Below, one piece after another: positions 8,066 to 16,384 of a stretch of DNA of 64,000 bases. The DNA lies in the NCBI RefSeq assembly GCF_003336225.1, contig NZ_QPID01000009.1, forward strand, positions 1 to 64,000. Direction: 5' to 3'. This DNA comes from Corallincola holothuriorum (lineage in GTDB: Bacteria > Pseudomonadota > Gammaproteobacteria > Enterobacterales > Neiellaceae). The notes beneath the pieces were generated by a model. The model saw nothing but the letters and a program-made list of their open reading frames with translations. It made no database searches and was not told the origin of the DNA. Each line of letters opens with the position of its first letter. Position 1 is the first letter of the stretch. The position numbers were made by a program, and so were the translations under genes.

Positions 8066-8943
8066 AAACTTCACTGACTCCCTCTGTTTTTACCTCGGCC
8101 GGACGGGCTTTACGCACCACAATTTGCACCGTTGCGGTGAGTGCCACGCTGCTTGTTGCCAGCAGCGCCAATTTGTATGCCGCCGAACGGCTGGTGAGTA
8201 CCGATGCCGGTGCGACCGATCTGATCGTTGCCATGGGGCTGGCTGATGAACTGGTGGCAATCGATGTTACCAGCCAGCCGCCGCAGGGTAAGCAACTGCC
8301 AAGTGTGGGCTACCACCGCGCCCTGTCTGCCGAAGGTTTGCTGAGCTTAAAGCCCACCACTGTGGTGGGTAGCGAGCATATGGGGCCGCCGGCGGCAGTA
8401 CAGGCGCTGGAGAGCGCCAAGGTGCAACTGGTACAACTGCCCAGTGCCGATACTCCCACTGATCTGGCGAATAACATTCAGCAACTTGCGGCGGCATTAA
8501 ATCGTCCCGAGCAAGGTGAAGCATTGCTGATCCAATTGAATCGCCAGTTGGGACTGCTTAATGAAGTGGACCGCAGTGAGCAGCGGGTGGCGTTTTTGTT
8601 GGCGATGGATCCGAGCAAACTGCGTTTAGCCGGAGCGGGTACCGGGGGTGATGCCTTTATTGACCTGCTTGGTGCACAAAATGTCGCTGAGTTTGATAAC
8701 TACCGCAATGTCTCAGCCGAGTCGTTGTTGAGTATGCAACCGACGGTGATTTTGGTGGCGGGCAAAGTGACAGACCAAGCGGTAACCAGCTTACTCACGG
8801 CAAACCCGATTTTGCAGCACACCCCTGCGGGATCGCAGCAGCGCATTATTGCTGTTGATGGCAGTAGTCTGGTCGCTGGGCTCAGTATGGCGGCCGTGGC
8901 AGAAGCCAAGCGTACCAGCGCGCAGTTGGAGAAAACCCTTTGA
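8062..8943 (+). CDS. hutB: Periplasmic heme-binding protein HutB
   Basis: A 293-residue substrate-binding protein of the cluster-8 type used for hemin and siderophores. It has an N-terminal signal peptide of about 40 residues (cleavage likely after LYA), then two lobes: RLVSTDAGATDLIVAMGLADELVAID, and a second lobe around FIDLLGAQNVAEF. It would receive heme from the outer-membrane receptor and hand it to HutC-HutD. Its stop overlaps the TTG start of hutC, and its start overlaps exbD, as expected for a tightly coupled operon. Confidence 0.92.
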   Translation: MKTSLTPSVFTSAGRALRTTICTVAVSATLLVASSANLYAAERLVSTDAGATDLIVAMGLADELVAIDVTSQPPQGKQLPSVGYHRALSAEGLLSLKPTTVVGSEHMGPPAAVQALESAKVQLVQLPSADTPTDLANNIQQLAAALNRPEQGEALLIQLNRQLGLLNEVDRSEQRVAFLLAMDPSKLRLAGAGTGGDAFIDLLGAQNVAEFDNYRNVSAESLLSMQPTVILVAGKVTDQAVTSLLTANPILQHTPAGSQQRIIAVDGSSLVAGLSMAAVAEAKRTSAQLEKTL

Positions 8944-9977
8944 AGCGTTGGTCTCTCGGTTATACCGCCAGTTCACTTAGTGCGCTGTTAATGGTGGGTG
9001 CCGCACTGTCGTTGGTGTCTGGAGCGATGCCATTGCCCGCCAGTGAAAGTATAAAGACCCTGTTCGATGCTGTTTTCGGTGGCTGGTTTGAACAACCCAT
9101 GAGCCAACTGGCACCGTATCAACAGGTGATCGTATTAGAGCTACGATTGCCGCGTTTATTGCTGGCGATCTGCGTGGGTGCGACGTTGGCACAATGTGGC
9201 ACCGTGATGCAGGGGTTGTTTCGTAATCCGTTGGCCGATCCTGGCATTATCGGCGTGTCATCGGGCGCGGCGGTCGGCGCGATATTGGCCATCGTGGTAT
9301 TTCCCGCAGCGTGGGGGGCGTGGACGATACCTACCGCAGCATTTGTGATGGGGCTACTCACCACTTTATTAGTGTATGGCTTAGCGCAATCGTCCCAGGG
9401 CACATCGGTATTGATATTGCTGCTGGCGGGAGTGGCCATTGCCGCCTTTGCGGGGGCAGCGATTGGTTTTCTCAGTTACTTTGCCGATGACCAAAGCCTA
9501 CGCGAACTCAGCGTGTGGCAGATGGGATCATTGGCTGGGGCAGGGCAGGCCAACCTGTGGCTGGCTTTTGTCACCATGCTGGCGGTGGCTTTTGCCTTTC
9601 AGCGCCGCGCGGGCGCGCTTAATGCCATGTTGCTTGGCGAAGCGGAAGCGCGCCATCTGGGTATTGCGGTTGAACGCTTAAAGCTGGAGTTGATTGTACT
9701 CTGTGCCATCGGCGTGGGGGTGACGGTTGCCTGCGCCGGTATTATCGGATTTATTGGCTTGGTGGTGCCCCACTTAGTGCGCCTGACCACGGGGCCGGAT
9801 CATCGCGCGCTACTGCCACTATCAGCCCTATTAGGGGCGTGCTTGTTAGTTACCGCCGATCTGCTGGCTCGTATTCTAGTGCAACCGGCCGAACTGCCGG
9901 TGGGACTATTAACCGCGCTGCTTGGCGCACCATTCTTTTTGGCTTTGCTGATCCAGCAACGCAAACGCTGGGGTTAA
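8940..9977 (+). CDS. hutC: Heme ABC transporter permease HutC
   Basis: A 345-residue FecCD-family permease with about ten membrane helices. The family motif LRLPRLLLAICVGATLAQCG, followed by MQGLFRNPLADPGIIGVSSGA, and GIIGFIGLVVPHLVR near the C-terminus, the coupling region that meets the ATPase, identify it. The start is TTG at 8940, overlapping the hutB stop in a TTGA junction, with GGAG upstream. Heme enters the cytoplasm through this subunit. Confidence 0.92.
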   Translation: MKRWSLGYTASSLSALLMVGAALSLVSGAMPLPASESIKTLFDAVFGGWFEQPMSQLAPYQQVIVLELRLPRLLLAICVGATLAQCGTVMQGLFRNPLADPGIIGVSSGAAVGAILAIVVFPAAWGAWTIPTAAFVMGLLTTLLVYGLAQSSQGTSVLILLLAGVAIAAFAGAAIGFLSYFADDQSLRELSVWQMGSLAGAGQANLWLAFVTMLAVAFAFQRRAGALNAMLLGEAEARHLGIAVERLKLELIVLCAIGVGVTVACAGIIGFIGLVVPHLVRLTTGPDHRALLPLSALLGACLLVTADLLARILVQPAELPVGLLTALLGAPFFLALLIQQRKRWG

Positions 9978-9979
9978 CC

Positions 9980-10738
9980 ATGCTGCAACTTAATCATGTC
10001 CGTTGTCAGGTGGCGGGCAACGTGCTGTTAAATGTGGATGGATTTACTGCCAGTGCCGGGCAGATGGTGGGGCTGCTTGGCCCCAACGGCGCAGGCAAAT
10101 CGACTCTGCTGAAAGTGATCAGCGGTGATATGGACGCTAGCGGCGATATCCAGCTGCACGGCCGAGCATTGTCGGAGTGGCCTGCGCTAGCCAGAGCGCG
10201 CCACTTAGGTGTCTTGCCGCAAGCCAGCCAACTCAGCTTCCCGTTTACCGCGCAAGAAGTGGTGGCGCTGGGCTTAACGCCACTGACACTCTCACGCCAA
10301 GAGGGGCAAAAACAGGTGCAGCAAATGATGGCGCAAGCCGACTGCCTCGGCTTTGCCGATCGCAGCTATCCGTCATTGTCTGGCGGTGAGCGCCAGCGAG
10401 TGCAACTGGCGCGCGTTTTACTGCAACTGAGTCAGGCTGAATCCACACCGCTGTTACTACTCGATGAACCAACATCGGCGCAGGATCTAGGTCAGCAACA
10501 CGCCATTTTAAAGCTCGCCCGGAAACTGGCGGAAGAGAAAGGCTACGGCGTGATGGCCGTACTGCATGACCTCAACCAGGTGCTGCAATACTGCCATCAG
10601 GGCAGCCTATTAGTGAATGGCAAAATCATCGCCTCAGGCGCGCCTGAACAGCTACTCACCCAGCAAGTGATCGCCAGCCATTGGCACTACCAAGCCGAAC
10701 GCACCGTACTCAGTGATGGCCGCGTGGCGATGTTGTGA
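9980..10738 (+). CDS. hutD: Heme ABC transporter ATPase HutD
   Basis: A 252-residue ABC ATPase that powers heme import through HutC. Walker A GPNGAGKST is at 34-42, the signature LSGGERQRV begins at 133, Walker B LLLLDEP is at 158-164, and the H-loop histidine follows in AVLHDLNQ. The start is the ATG two bases after the hutC stop; a longer in-frame extension would lie entirely within hutC. The last third of this gene together with 30 bases beyond its stop is duplicated 4.4 kb downstream (15003-15167). Confidence 0.93.
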   Translation: MLQLNHVRCQVAGNVLLNVDGFTASAGQMVGLLGPNGAGKSTLLKVISGDMDASGDIQLHGRALSEWPALARARHLGVLPQASQLSFPFTAQEVVALGLTPLTLSRQEGQKQVQQMMAQADCLGFADRSYPSLSGGERQRVQLARVLLQLSQAESTPLLLLDEPTSAQDLGQQHAILKLARKLAEEKGYGVMAVLHDLNQVLQYCHQGSLLVNGKIIASGAPEQLLTQQVIASHWHYQAERTVLSDGRVAML

Positions 10739-10768
10739 CTCAACGACTTTGTCAGTCGCTTAAGCTGA
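10604..10768 (+). repeat. Direct repeat, left copy (3' end of hutD)
   Basis: This 165-bp segment covers the last 45 codons of hutD and 30 bases past the stop. It recurs without gaps at 15003-15167, with about 14 substitutions by my count (about 91% identity), twelve of them transitions. The final 55 or so bases, from just before the hutD stop onward, are identical in the two copies, while the differences lie in the upstream coding part. Confidence 0.95.
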
Positions 10769-10878
10769 TGATATCTTGACCTTATCCGTCTCTGTGCGAC
10801 AGGGTAGAGTCAACTTTCAAAATTGGCTTAGATGGAGGGAGCTTGTCCAACCCCTCTCAGATTCAAAAGGAGTTGCGA

Positions 10879-11139
10879 ATGAACAAAATAGCCTGTTTAT
10901 CTATCGGTAGTGTGTTTTTCGGCTTTTTGGCGTTTGCCGGAAGTTATCATTACGTGTGTACTTTTACCGCTGGCGTAACGTATTTTACCTATCCTCCTGA
11001 ATCCGTCATCTGTGCGCTTATCTCATTGCAACTTGGCTTCACGGCAGTTAAGAGTTTTTTACGTACACCCTTGAAGCCAATAGAGCCTGCGCTTGATATC
11101 CATAACATGGCGCCAATGGAACCTCCTATTTATGGTTAG
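10879..11139 (+). CDS. Small membrane protein, unknown
   Basis: An 86-residue protein with two predicted hydrophobic helices (about 4-22 and 38-58) and a polar C-terminal tail ending in a proline-rich segment (MAPMEPPIYG). Not recognised. The ATG at 10879 is preceded by AAAAGGAGTTGCGA, a good ribosome site; a TTG at 10843 behind GGAGGGA would add 12 residues. It is the first gene after hutD on the same strand, but it is separated by 140 bases and is probably not part of the heme operon. Confidence 0.55.
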   Translation: MNKIACLSIGSVFFGFLAFAGSYHYVCTFTAGVTYFTYPPESVICALISLQLGFTAVKSFLRTPLKPIEPALDIHNMAPMEPPIYG

Positions 11140-11313
11140 GTTTCAATACTAACAACTGCTACTGCCGCTAAATTGTAGTTGATCCGATTCAGTAGACACC
11201 AAAGTCAAATAAGACGGAGGTGTTTATTCCTGCCTGTAAGAATGCGAAGCAGACAAACTAATACACAGCGCCTAGTATCAAGTTCTAAGTGTTGACACAC
11301 AAGGAGCGTAGCC

Positions 11314-12597
11314 ATGTCCAATCCGGTCTATCAAATAATGCTGCCCGAACTTGATTCCAAGTATGGAGAAAACGGCGTATCAATAGGATTTCCACGGGGC
11401 GTATATAACTCGATTACCTACAACGATATTACGAAAGCCATGGGTATGGACCCAATGGGCGATTTACGGAAACTGACGAGAACGACCTTCTATCAAGCCC
11501 AAAAATCGTTGCAAGAAAAGTATTCAAATTATGAGACTGCTTTTAAGCCAATGATGGATACCATCGAACTCTGGGTAACTCAGAAGTCTGATATGGCGAA
11601 TTATTTCAAGGAAATCACAGATGAGATACAAAACCTGAGGGATAGTTGTGATTCTCAGCTGTCCAGCATCGTGCATGTTTTTTCAATCAAACCGGACGAA
11701 CAAGCAGGGATTGAAGAAAGCGACCTATTACTGGATTTTTTGAATACGGTGACTGCCAACTTGGCAGGATTCGTTCCTGCAGTGAATGCTTTTCAGCAAA
11801 GCTTGCTGTTTATTGTGCGATCAGGCAGTGGGAGGCCTGTTCATGGCGGCTATACCCCGATACAAAATGAAAATCACCTACATCTTTCTGCCGCAGGGTT
11901 ACATGACTCACTGAACGATAAATTTTTAAGTCTGCTATACGAAAAAGATCGCTTGTTTGAAAATGCCTGCAAAAGCAAAACGCTGCTCGATTACTTTTCT
12001 TCTCTTACGCCGCCCTCTGCAGGGCGGCGGAATGAGATGAGGCGAGCACTGCAAGAAGCATTTAAACTCACCTGCTGGAGCAAACTGCTCCCTCAGTTTG
12101 CCAAAATCCAAAAGGCTGGCGAGTTGGCTTTCTACCCCCAGGGAAATCACAGTGAAGACGACATTCTGGAGTCCTGTCGCCGCAACGCAATTGATAAGAT
12201 AAAGTTAGACGGCAATGGAAAGCACATAGCGACTGTCGGTTTGCTGATCCATAGGGAAACATCTGGTCGCGTTATCGCGCCTGTATACACTTATAAAGTG
12301 TATCTTCTTGAATTAGTGCTGGGACACAAAGACCAAAAGGATCAGCAATTTCCAGCCGAGGTGTTAGACAAGGTAATAGGCGATGCGGGAGCCTGGGGAA
12401 CCAAGAAGTTCTCACGGAAGACGGTTCTGATGGGAAAGCGAGGAAGCTTACAGCCTATCAAGCGCGACTTGGGGAGACTGTATCGCCCCGCTGACGGCGC
12501 AGAGGGCGCACGGTACTTCGTATACCCCATCCGAATACAACCGGATAACGTTTCTGTTTTCTCTGGTGAGCAGCTTCGTCAACTTAACCCAGACTAG
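11314..12597 (+). CDS. Hypothetical protein of 427 residues
   Basis: A soluble protein not recognised. It has no signal peptide or membrane helix. The N-terminal 60 residues contain a short sequence that could bind nucleic acid (YNDITKAMGMDPMGDLRKLTR); a helical, coiled-coil-prone region (about 65-130) follows; the C-terminal third is mixed alpha/beta with many basic residues (KKFSRKTVLMGKRGSLQPIKRDLGR). A good ribosome site (AAGGAG) precedes the ATG. It is flanked by non-coding gaps on both sides and lies between the two hutD-end repeats, so it is probably acquired cargo. Confidence 0.75.
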   Translation: MSNPVYQIMLPELDSKYGENGVSIGFPRGVYNSITYNDITKAMGMDPMGDLRKLTRTTFYQAQKSLQEKYSNYETAFKPMMDTIELWVTQKSDMANYFKEITDEIQNLRDSCDSQLSSIVHVFSIKPDEQAGIEESDLLLDFLNTVTANLAGFVPAVNAFQQSLLFIVRSGSGRPVHGGYTPIQNENHLHLSAAGLHDSLNDKFLSLLYEKDRLFENACKSKTLLDYFSSLTPPSAGRRNEMRRALQEAFKLTCWSKLLPQFAKIQKAGELAFYPQGNHSEDDILESCRRNAIDKIKLDGNGKHIATVGLLIHRETSGRVIAPVYTYKVYLLELVLGHKDQKDQQFPAEVLDKVIGDAGAWGTKKFSRKTVLMGKRGSLQPIKRDLGRLYRPADGAEGARYFVYPIRIQPDNVSVFSGEQLRQLNPD

Positions 12598-12681
12598 GTG
12601 CCTAACCGGCCACCTTTCAACAGACACGAGACAGCATGAGTTGAAAGAGTATTGGGAAGGGACACCCAATCTACGCGGCGG

Positions 12682-12726
12682 TGACCAATGTGCAGCCATG
12701 GCGACGATGATTTCTGCTGCTGACAG
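12682..12726. repeat. Intergenic repeat fragment (family II)
   Basis: The 441-bp gap from 12598 to 13038 has no convincing gene. Bases 12682-12703 are identical to 18299-18320, and 12712-12726 (ttctgctgctgacag) are identical to 17026-17040. Similarity around these cores continues weakly, for example gacagtgcgaacaatcg here against gacactaacaatcg after 18320. These look like decayed copies of one dispersed element. Confidence 0.75.
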
Positions 12727-13038
12727 TGCGAACAATCGGCTTTTTTGGGTATGTCTGTCAGCTGGAGGGGGAGGGAAGTTCAGCGAAATCCATTTGCCCC
12801 ACGAAATTGCCGCAAAATCCGCTAGTGAAGCGCAGACACTATTGCTCCACCATGTTTAAAAATCAAAATCGAACAATATTGGCACTGCGTGCAGTAAACC
12901 CTGTCCAAATTTAACCTTATTAAAGTTGTGGTTACTTACTAAGCTTTGATAGCACCAGAGGATGTGGTGCTGGTGTACCTCGGGAGTTGTCCGGGACGTT
13001 CCGTCCGGTCCTATTTCCAACTGCTTTCGGAGGTATTT

Positions 13039-14889
13039 ATGTCTGAGACAAAACAGCCTGCGGCAACAAGAGATGGAGATCTTGCCGATCCTATCGCAGC
13101 ATCGTTGCTATCTGAATATGATATTTTTGAACACTACGCGCCTGGCCTAGTGGTCGAGCAAGACCAGTGGTATGCCGTGTTTCATGTGGCCTCTCATGCC
13201 GTCGAGGTTCAGCTGCTGGGGGATTTTACTGATTGGGAAATTAACCCGATCGAATTGAGTGTGTTACCCAGTAAAAAGTTTTGGTATTACCGCTCGGTTT
13301 CCAAGGCTGGCACTGTTCGGCCCAAAGATGGTGAGCGCTATCGTTTTCGAGTGAAGTATCAGGCAAACGGGCTTTGGTTTTACTACCAAGACCCCGCCGC
13401 CCGTCGCCTTGAGCACACTGGTTTAGATGGCAATTCGCTGGTGTCGGCGTCTGATTACCCGTGGCAGGATGGCGATTGGCAGCGTCCCGGCTGGGAGTAT
13501 TACTGCATCTATCAGCTGCACCCGCTGCGCTTTAGTGGGCGTTACCCTGAGTTGAATCCGCTGCAAACGGTGACGGCAGAGCTGCCCGGTTATATCAAAA
13601 ATACCGGCGCAACCGCATTGCAGCTGTTACCGGTGAATGCCTTCGCTGGCAATGTCAGCTGGGGGTACAACGGCACATTTTTCTATGCCATTGAGGACTC
13701 CTACGGCTCGCCGGACGATCTGAAAAAGCTAGTCGATACGGCGCATCAAAATGGTATGGCGGTGATTTTGGATGTGGTGCTGAATCATATAGGTAATCGA
13801 GACAACGTACTGTGGCAGCTCAATCAAGCTGAGTATGTTTCTGGGGATACGGCTTGGGGGCCGATGCTTAACTTCGGCAGTGATGTGACCCGTCATTTTC
13901 TTATCAATAGCTTGTTGTATCTGGCCAAAGAGTTCCATATCGATGGTTTCCGTTTCGATATGACCCATATCCTCCATCAGGGGAATATGTGGGCGAACCA
14001 TGTGCGTTATCCAGGCGGTGTCAGTGGTTGGCCGTTTATTAAAGAGCTTCGCTATCGAATGAAACAGCTGGATCCCAACTTGTTATTGATTGCCGAGGAG
14101 TTGCCAGATAACTGGTATGTGACCAAAGAACACACGCACAGCAATTGGGGCGGAGATTGGCATGGGCCATTCGATGCTCAGTGGTGTGACAGTTTCCACG
14201 ATCATGCTAAGTCCGTATTGGCAGGTGGGCATCTGGACGAGCTGAGCAAGGTGCTGACACCGTTTGGCGATAACTGGCAGGATGCGGTGAATTACACTGA
14301 GTCACACGATGAAGTGGGCAACGAAGATAAACGGGTGGCGAAGATTGGCCGTAACGGTATGGGCTGGAATATGTCCCAGTTGGCGGCTGCTATGACGATC
14401 TTCTCCCGCGGGATCCCGATGATCTTTATGGGCCAGGAGGGTGGCGAGTGGCTTCAGTTTGGTCAGAATGGCAGGCCTGAAGGTGGTGGCAGCTGGTGGG
14501 ATCACCGTTTAAGTTTGACCACTTACGAGACCATGCCTTATCAGCAAAAGATCCTGCTTTGGTTCCAACGGATGTTTGAGATCCGCCGATCTAATATGTC
14601 AGCTTTTTCATGGGGAGATATCCAGATCTGCCATCTCCATAACGACAACTGTATCGCTGCGTTTACCCGTGATGGCGGAAAGTACCTGATCGTGCTGAAT
14701 TTTGGTCCAACGACCTGGTGGCACTACTCGGTAGGCGTATCTGGCTATTACAAAGAGTTAGCAAACACGAGTTGGCCAGCGTTTAATATCTGGGACTTTA
14801 CCGAGGCCACCCGCCACGGCGATCAGCACCATGATATCCAGGACTTGCATATCCCGGCCTATGGCGCAGTGGTGCTTGAGAGGTACTAA
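13039..14889 (+). CDS. GH13 alpha-amylase-family enzyme with branching-enzyme-like N-domain
   Basis: A 616-residue glycoside hydrolase family 13 protein acting on alpha-glucans. Residues about 45-125 form an N-terminal beta domain like CBM48/isoamylase-N (EVQLLGDFTDWE). The catalytic barrel carries all four signature regions: DVVLNH at 245-250, GFRFD at 303-307 (nucleophile Asp307), IAEE with the acid/base Glu353, and ESHDE with His423-Asp424. The N-domain and barrel order match glycogen-branching and trehalohydrolase-type enzymes more than secreted amylases, and there is no signal peptide, so it is probably cytoplasmic. ATG 13039 follows CGGAGG. It stands alone, with no other glycogen gene nearby. 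Confidence 0.85.
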   Translation: MSETKQPAATRDGDLADPIAASLLSEYDIFEHYAPGLVVEQDQWYAVFHVASHAVEVQLLGDFTDWEINPIELSVLPSKKFWYYRSVSKAGTVRPKDGERYRFRVKYQANGLWFYYQDPAARRLEHTGLDGNSLVSASDYPWQDGDWQRPGWEYYCIYQLHPLRFSGRYPELNPLQTVTAELPGYIKNTGATALQLLPVNAFAGNVSWGYNGTFFYAIEDSYGSPDDLKKLVDTAHQNGMAVILDVVLNHIGNRDNVLWQLNQAEYVSGDTAWGPMLNFGSDVTRHFLINSLLYLAKEFHIDGFRFDMTHILHQGNMWANHVRYPGGVSGWPFIKELRYRMKQLDPNLLLIAEELPDNWYVTKEHTHSNWGGDWHGPFDAQWCDSFHDHAKSVLAGGHLDELSKVLTPFGDNWQDAVNYTESHDEVGNEDKRVAKIGRNGMGWNMSQLAAAMTIFSRGIPMIFMGQEGGEWLQFGQNGRPEGGGSWWDHRLSLTTYETMPYQQKILLWFQRMFEIRRSNMSAFSWGDIQICHLHNDNCIAAFTRDGGKYLIVLNFGPTTWWHYSVGVSGYYKELANTSWPAFNIWDFTEATRHGDQHHDIQDLHIPAYGAVVLERY

Positions 14890-14923
14890 TCGTTTATCTC
14901 ACCGTTGTTGCTTTCAACATACC

Positions 14924-14949
14924 AGCCCGACCACGTGCCGGGCTTTTTT
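14924..14949 (+). terminator. Rho-independent terminator after the GH13 gene
   Basis: agcccg (14924-14929) pairs with cgggct (14939-14944), followed by six T. It lies 35 bases after the GH13 stop codon on the same strand. Confidence 0.9.
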
Positions 14950-15002
14950 GTGACTCACCTTCGTTGATAGATGACCGCTAATTTTTGCCAGAATAGAAGG
15001 AT

Positions 15003-15167
15003 AGCCTATTAGCGAATGGCGAAATTACCGCCTCTAGAGCGCCTGAACAATTACTCACCCAGCAAGTGACCGCCAGCCATTGGCACTATCAAGCTGAACG
15101 CACCGTACTCAGTAATGACCGCGTGGCGATGTTGTGACTCAACGACTTTGTCAGTCGCTTAAGCTGA
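15003..15167 (+). pseudogene. Remnant of a second hutD copy (3' end only)
   Basis: These bases match the end of hutD and its first 30 downstream bases (10604-10768) over the full 165 bp with no gaps. The hutD reading frame stays open to the same stop codon, but no start or nucleotide-binding domain precedes it, so it cannot make an ATPase. The substituted bases lie upstream and the last 55 or so bases are perfect. It begins about 50 bases after the GH13 terminator and ends just before the AHH toxin frame. It is either the scar of an insertion next to hutD or the leftover of a former second heme-transport operon. Confidence 0.85.
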
Positions 15168-15267
15168 AGTCGCTATGCATGCGGCACGGTTGTACAACAA
15201 AATAGCTTCTAAAACCGTGCTCTATGGATTGCGCTCACTTTCCCTGTATCAGCACGATAGGAAGTTC

Positions 15268-15657
15268 ATGAAAGGGGAGTCGGATTATCTTTCTGAAAAA
15301 CATAAGCCCAATCGCTTATCTAGTCATATGAAAGCGACGGGTAAATCGCGCCCTCCAGGTGTCGCCGCACATGCCATTGTTTCTGGCGGCCATATGGAAG
15401 CCAGACAAGCGAGAAAAATATTGGCACAGTGGAAAATTCGTATTGATGACCCTGATAATGGAGTGTTTTTACCTAGGAATTCCAAGTACATGCCTCATCC
15501 TGAACTTTCTGAGGCACCTAACCATGCTAAGATCCATACCGAAGTTTATTATGTGAATGTGACTCGTATGATTGGCGCGGCGCAGTCGGAAGAGGATTGT
15601 AGAGTTTTTCTTCGAGTAATCGCAGATCAGTTGCAGAAAGGGAGGTTTAAATTCTAA
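15268..15657 (+). CDS. Stand-alone AHH-type nuclease toxin domain
   Basis: A 129-residue protein that matches the AHH nuclease fold found at the C-terminal tip of polymorphic toxins such as Rhs and WapA-like proteins. AHAIVSGG (34-41) stands for the AHH motif, followed by ARKILAQWKIRIDDPDNGVFLP with NGVFLP at 64-69 and IHTEVYYVNV (His90). The second motif histidine is alanine here, which may weaken or alter catalysis. ATG 15268 has GGAA upstream; an earlier ATG at 15175 would add 31 residues. No delivery domain is attached, so it looks like a displaced toxin tip. Its stop overlaps the next gene (TAATG). Confidence 0.72.
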   Translation: MKGESDYLSEKHKPNRLSSHMKATGKSRPPGVAAHAIVSGGHMEARQARKILAQWKIRIDDPDNGVFLPRNSKYMPHPELSEAPNHAKIHTEVYYVNVTRMIGAAQSEEDCRVFLRVIADQLQKGRFKF

Positions 15658-16220
15658 TGAAACGAGTCTTGCAAATTGAACCAGATACGAACTTTCGCTT
15701 TATGTATTCAGTTGACGATTATGATGTGAATGATTGGAAGTTTAATGGTGAATCTAGAATAGGGAATATTAAGCGATTTCAAGCGCAATGGGCACAAGAT
15801 AGCAATAAGCCTATTCCAGATATCTCTTATATCAACACCTCTACTTTTGCGATCTCAAAGAAAGTTGCTACAGAATTAGTCGAATTATGGGAAGACTCCG
15901 CCGAACTGATCCCATTCGATGTTAATGATGAATTATGGTACCTCCTTAATGTTATCAATAGGCAAGAGAATATACTCGATGTTGATAATAGCGAGTTTAT
16001 GGTGCCTGTTCTAAATGTGGGTATTGAGAAAGCTGTCTTTTATCCAGATAAACTTCCGCGTAGTTGTATTTTTAAAATCCCAGAAGGGCGTTATTCGGAA
16101 ACTTTTTGCGTTGACTCCCGGGTAGACGATGAAGACATCATGAATAACCTGTTCTGTGCAATACAAGGCCATGGTTATACAGGGCTAATTTTTAAAGAAG
16201 TTGCTAGTTACAAAGTATGA
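15657..16220 (+). CDS. Probable Imm11/DUF1629-family immunity protein
   Basis: A 187-residue acidic soluble protein starting inside the stop codon of the AHH toxin (TAATG), with GGGAGG upstream, so the pair is co-translated. The pattern (paired LW stretches in the middle, then DNSEFMVPVLNVGIEKAVFY, LPRSCIFKIPEG and a final GLIFKEV) fits the imm11/DUF1629 family as I recall it; members accompany toxin domains including AHH. The expected role is to bind and block the neighbouring nuclease. The AT-rich codons differ from those of the heme operon. The family name is from memory, but the toxin-immunity arrangement is visible. Confidence 0.65.
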   Translation: MKRVLQIEPDTNFRFMYSVDDYDVNDWKFNGESRIGNIKRFQAQWAQDSNKPIPDISYINTSTFAISKKVATELVELWEDSAELIPFDVNDELWYLLNVINRQENILDVDNSEFMVPVLNVGIEKAVFYPDKLPRSCIFKIPEGRYSETFCVDSRVDDEDIMNNLFCAIQGHGYTGLIFKEVASYKV

Positions 16221-16276
16221 TCAAAGGTGCGAGCGCCATTGATTCCGTGAGCCGGGATAGCCACTCGACACGGTGG

Positions 16277-16309
16277 CTAACTGACTCAGATTTTGTGCTG
16301 TTATCATTG
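16277..16309. repeat. 33-bp intergenic repeat, copy 1 (family I)
   Basis: Identical to 16927-16959, placing one copy on each side of the deformylase gene. Similarity extends past the core on the right (gaacgcttgtttagg here against gaatgcttgtttaga there). On the left is a small hairpin, gccac tcgacacg gtggc (16260-16277). A third, diverged copy is at 21224-21298. Confidence 0.85.
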
Positions 16310-16384
16310 CAGCAACTCGGGAACGCTTGTTTAGGCTCTTCGGTACGGGTGTCCGCCCAGACGAACAAGAATTAAAAGGTAAAT

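Noticed and set aside
12566-12859. 97-codon frame overlapping the end of the 427-residue gene
   Set aside because: No ribosome site, overlaps the previous gene and the repeat region, and has no recognisable sequence.
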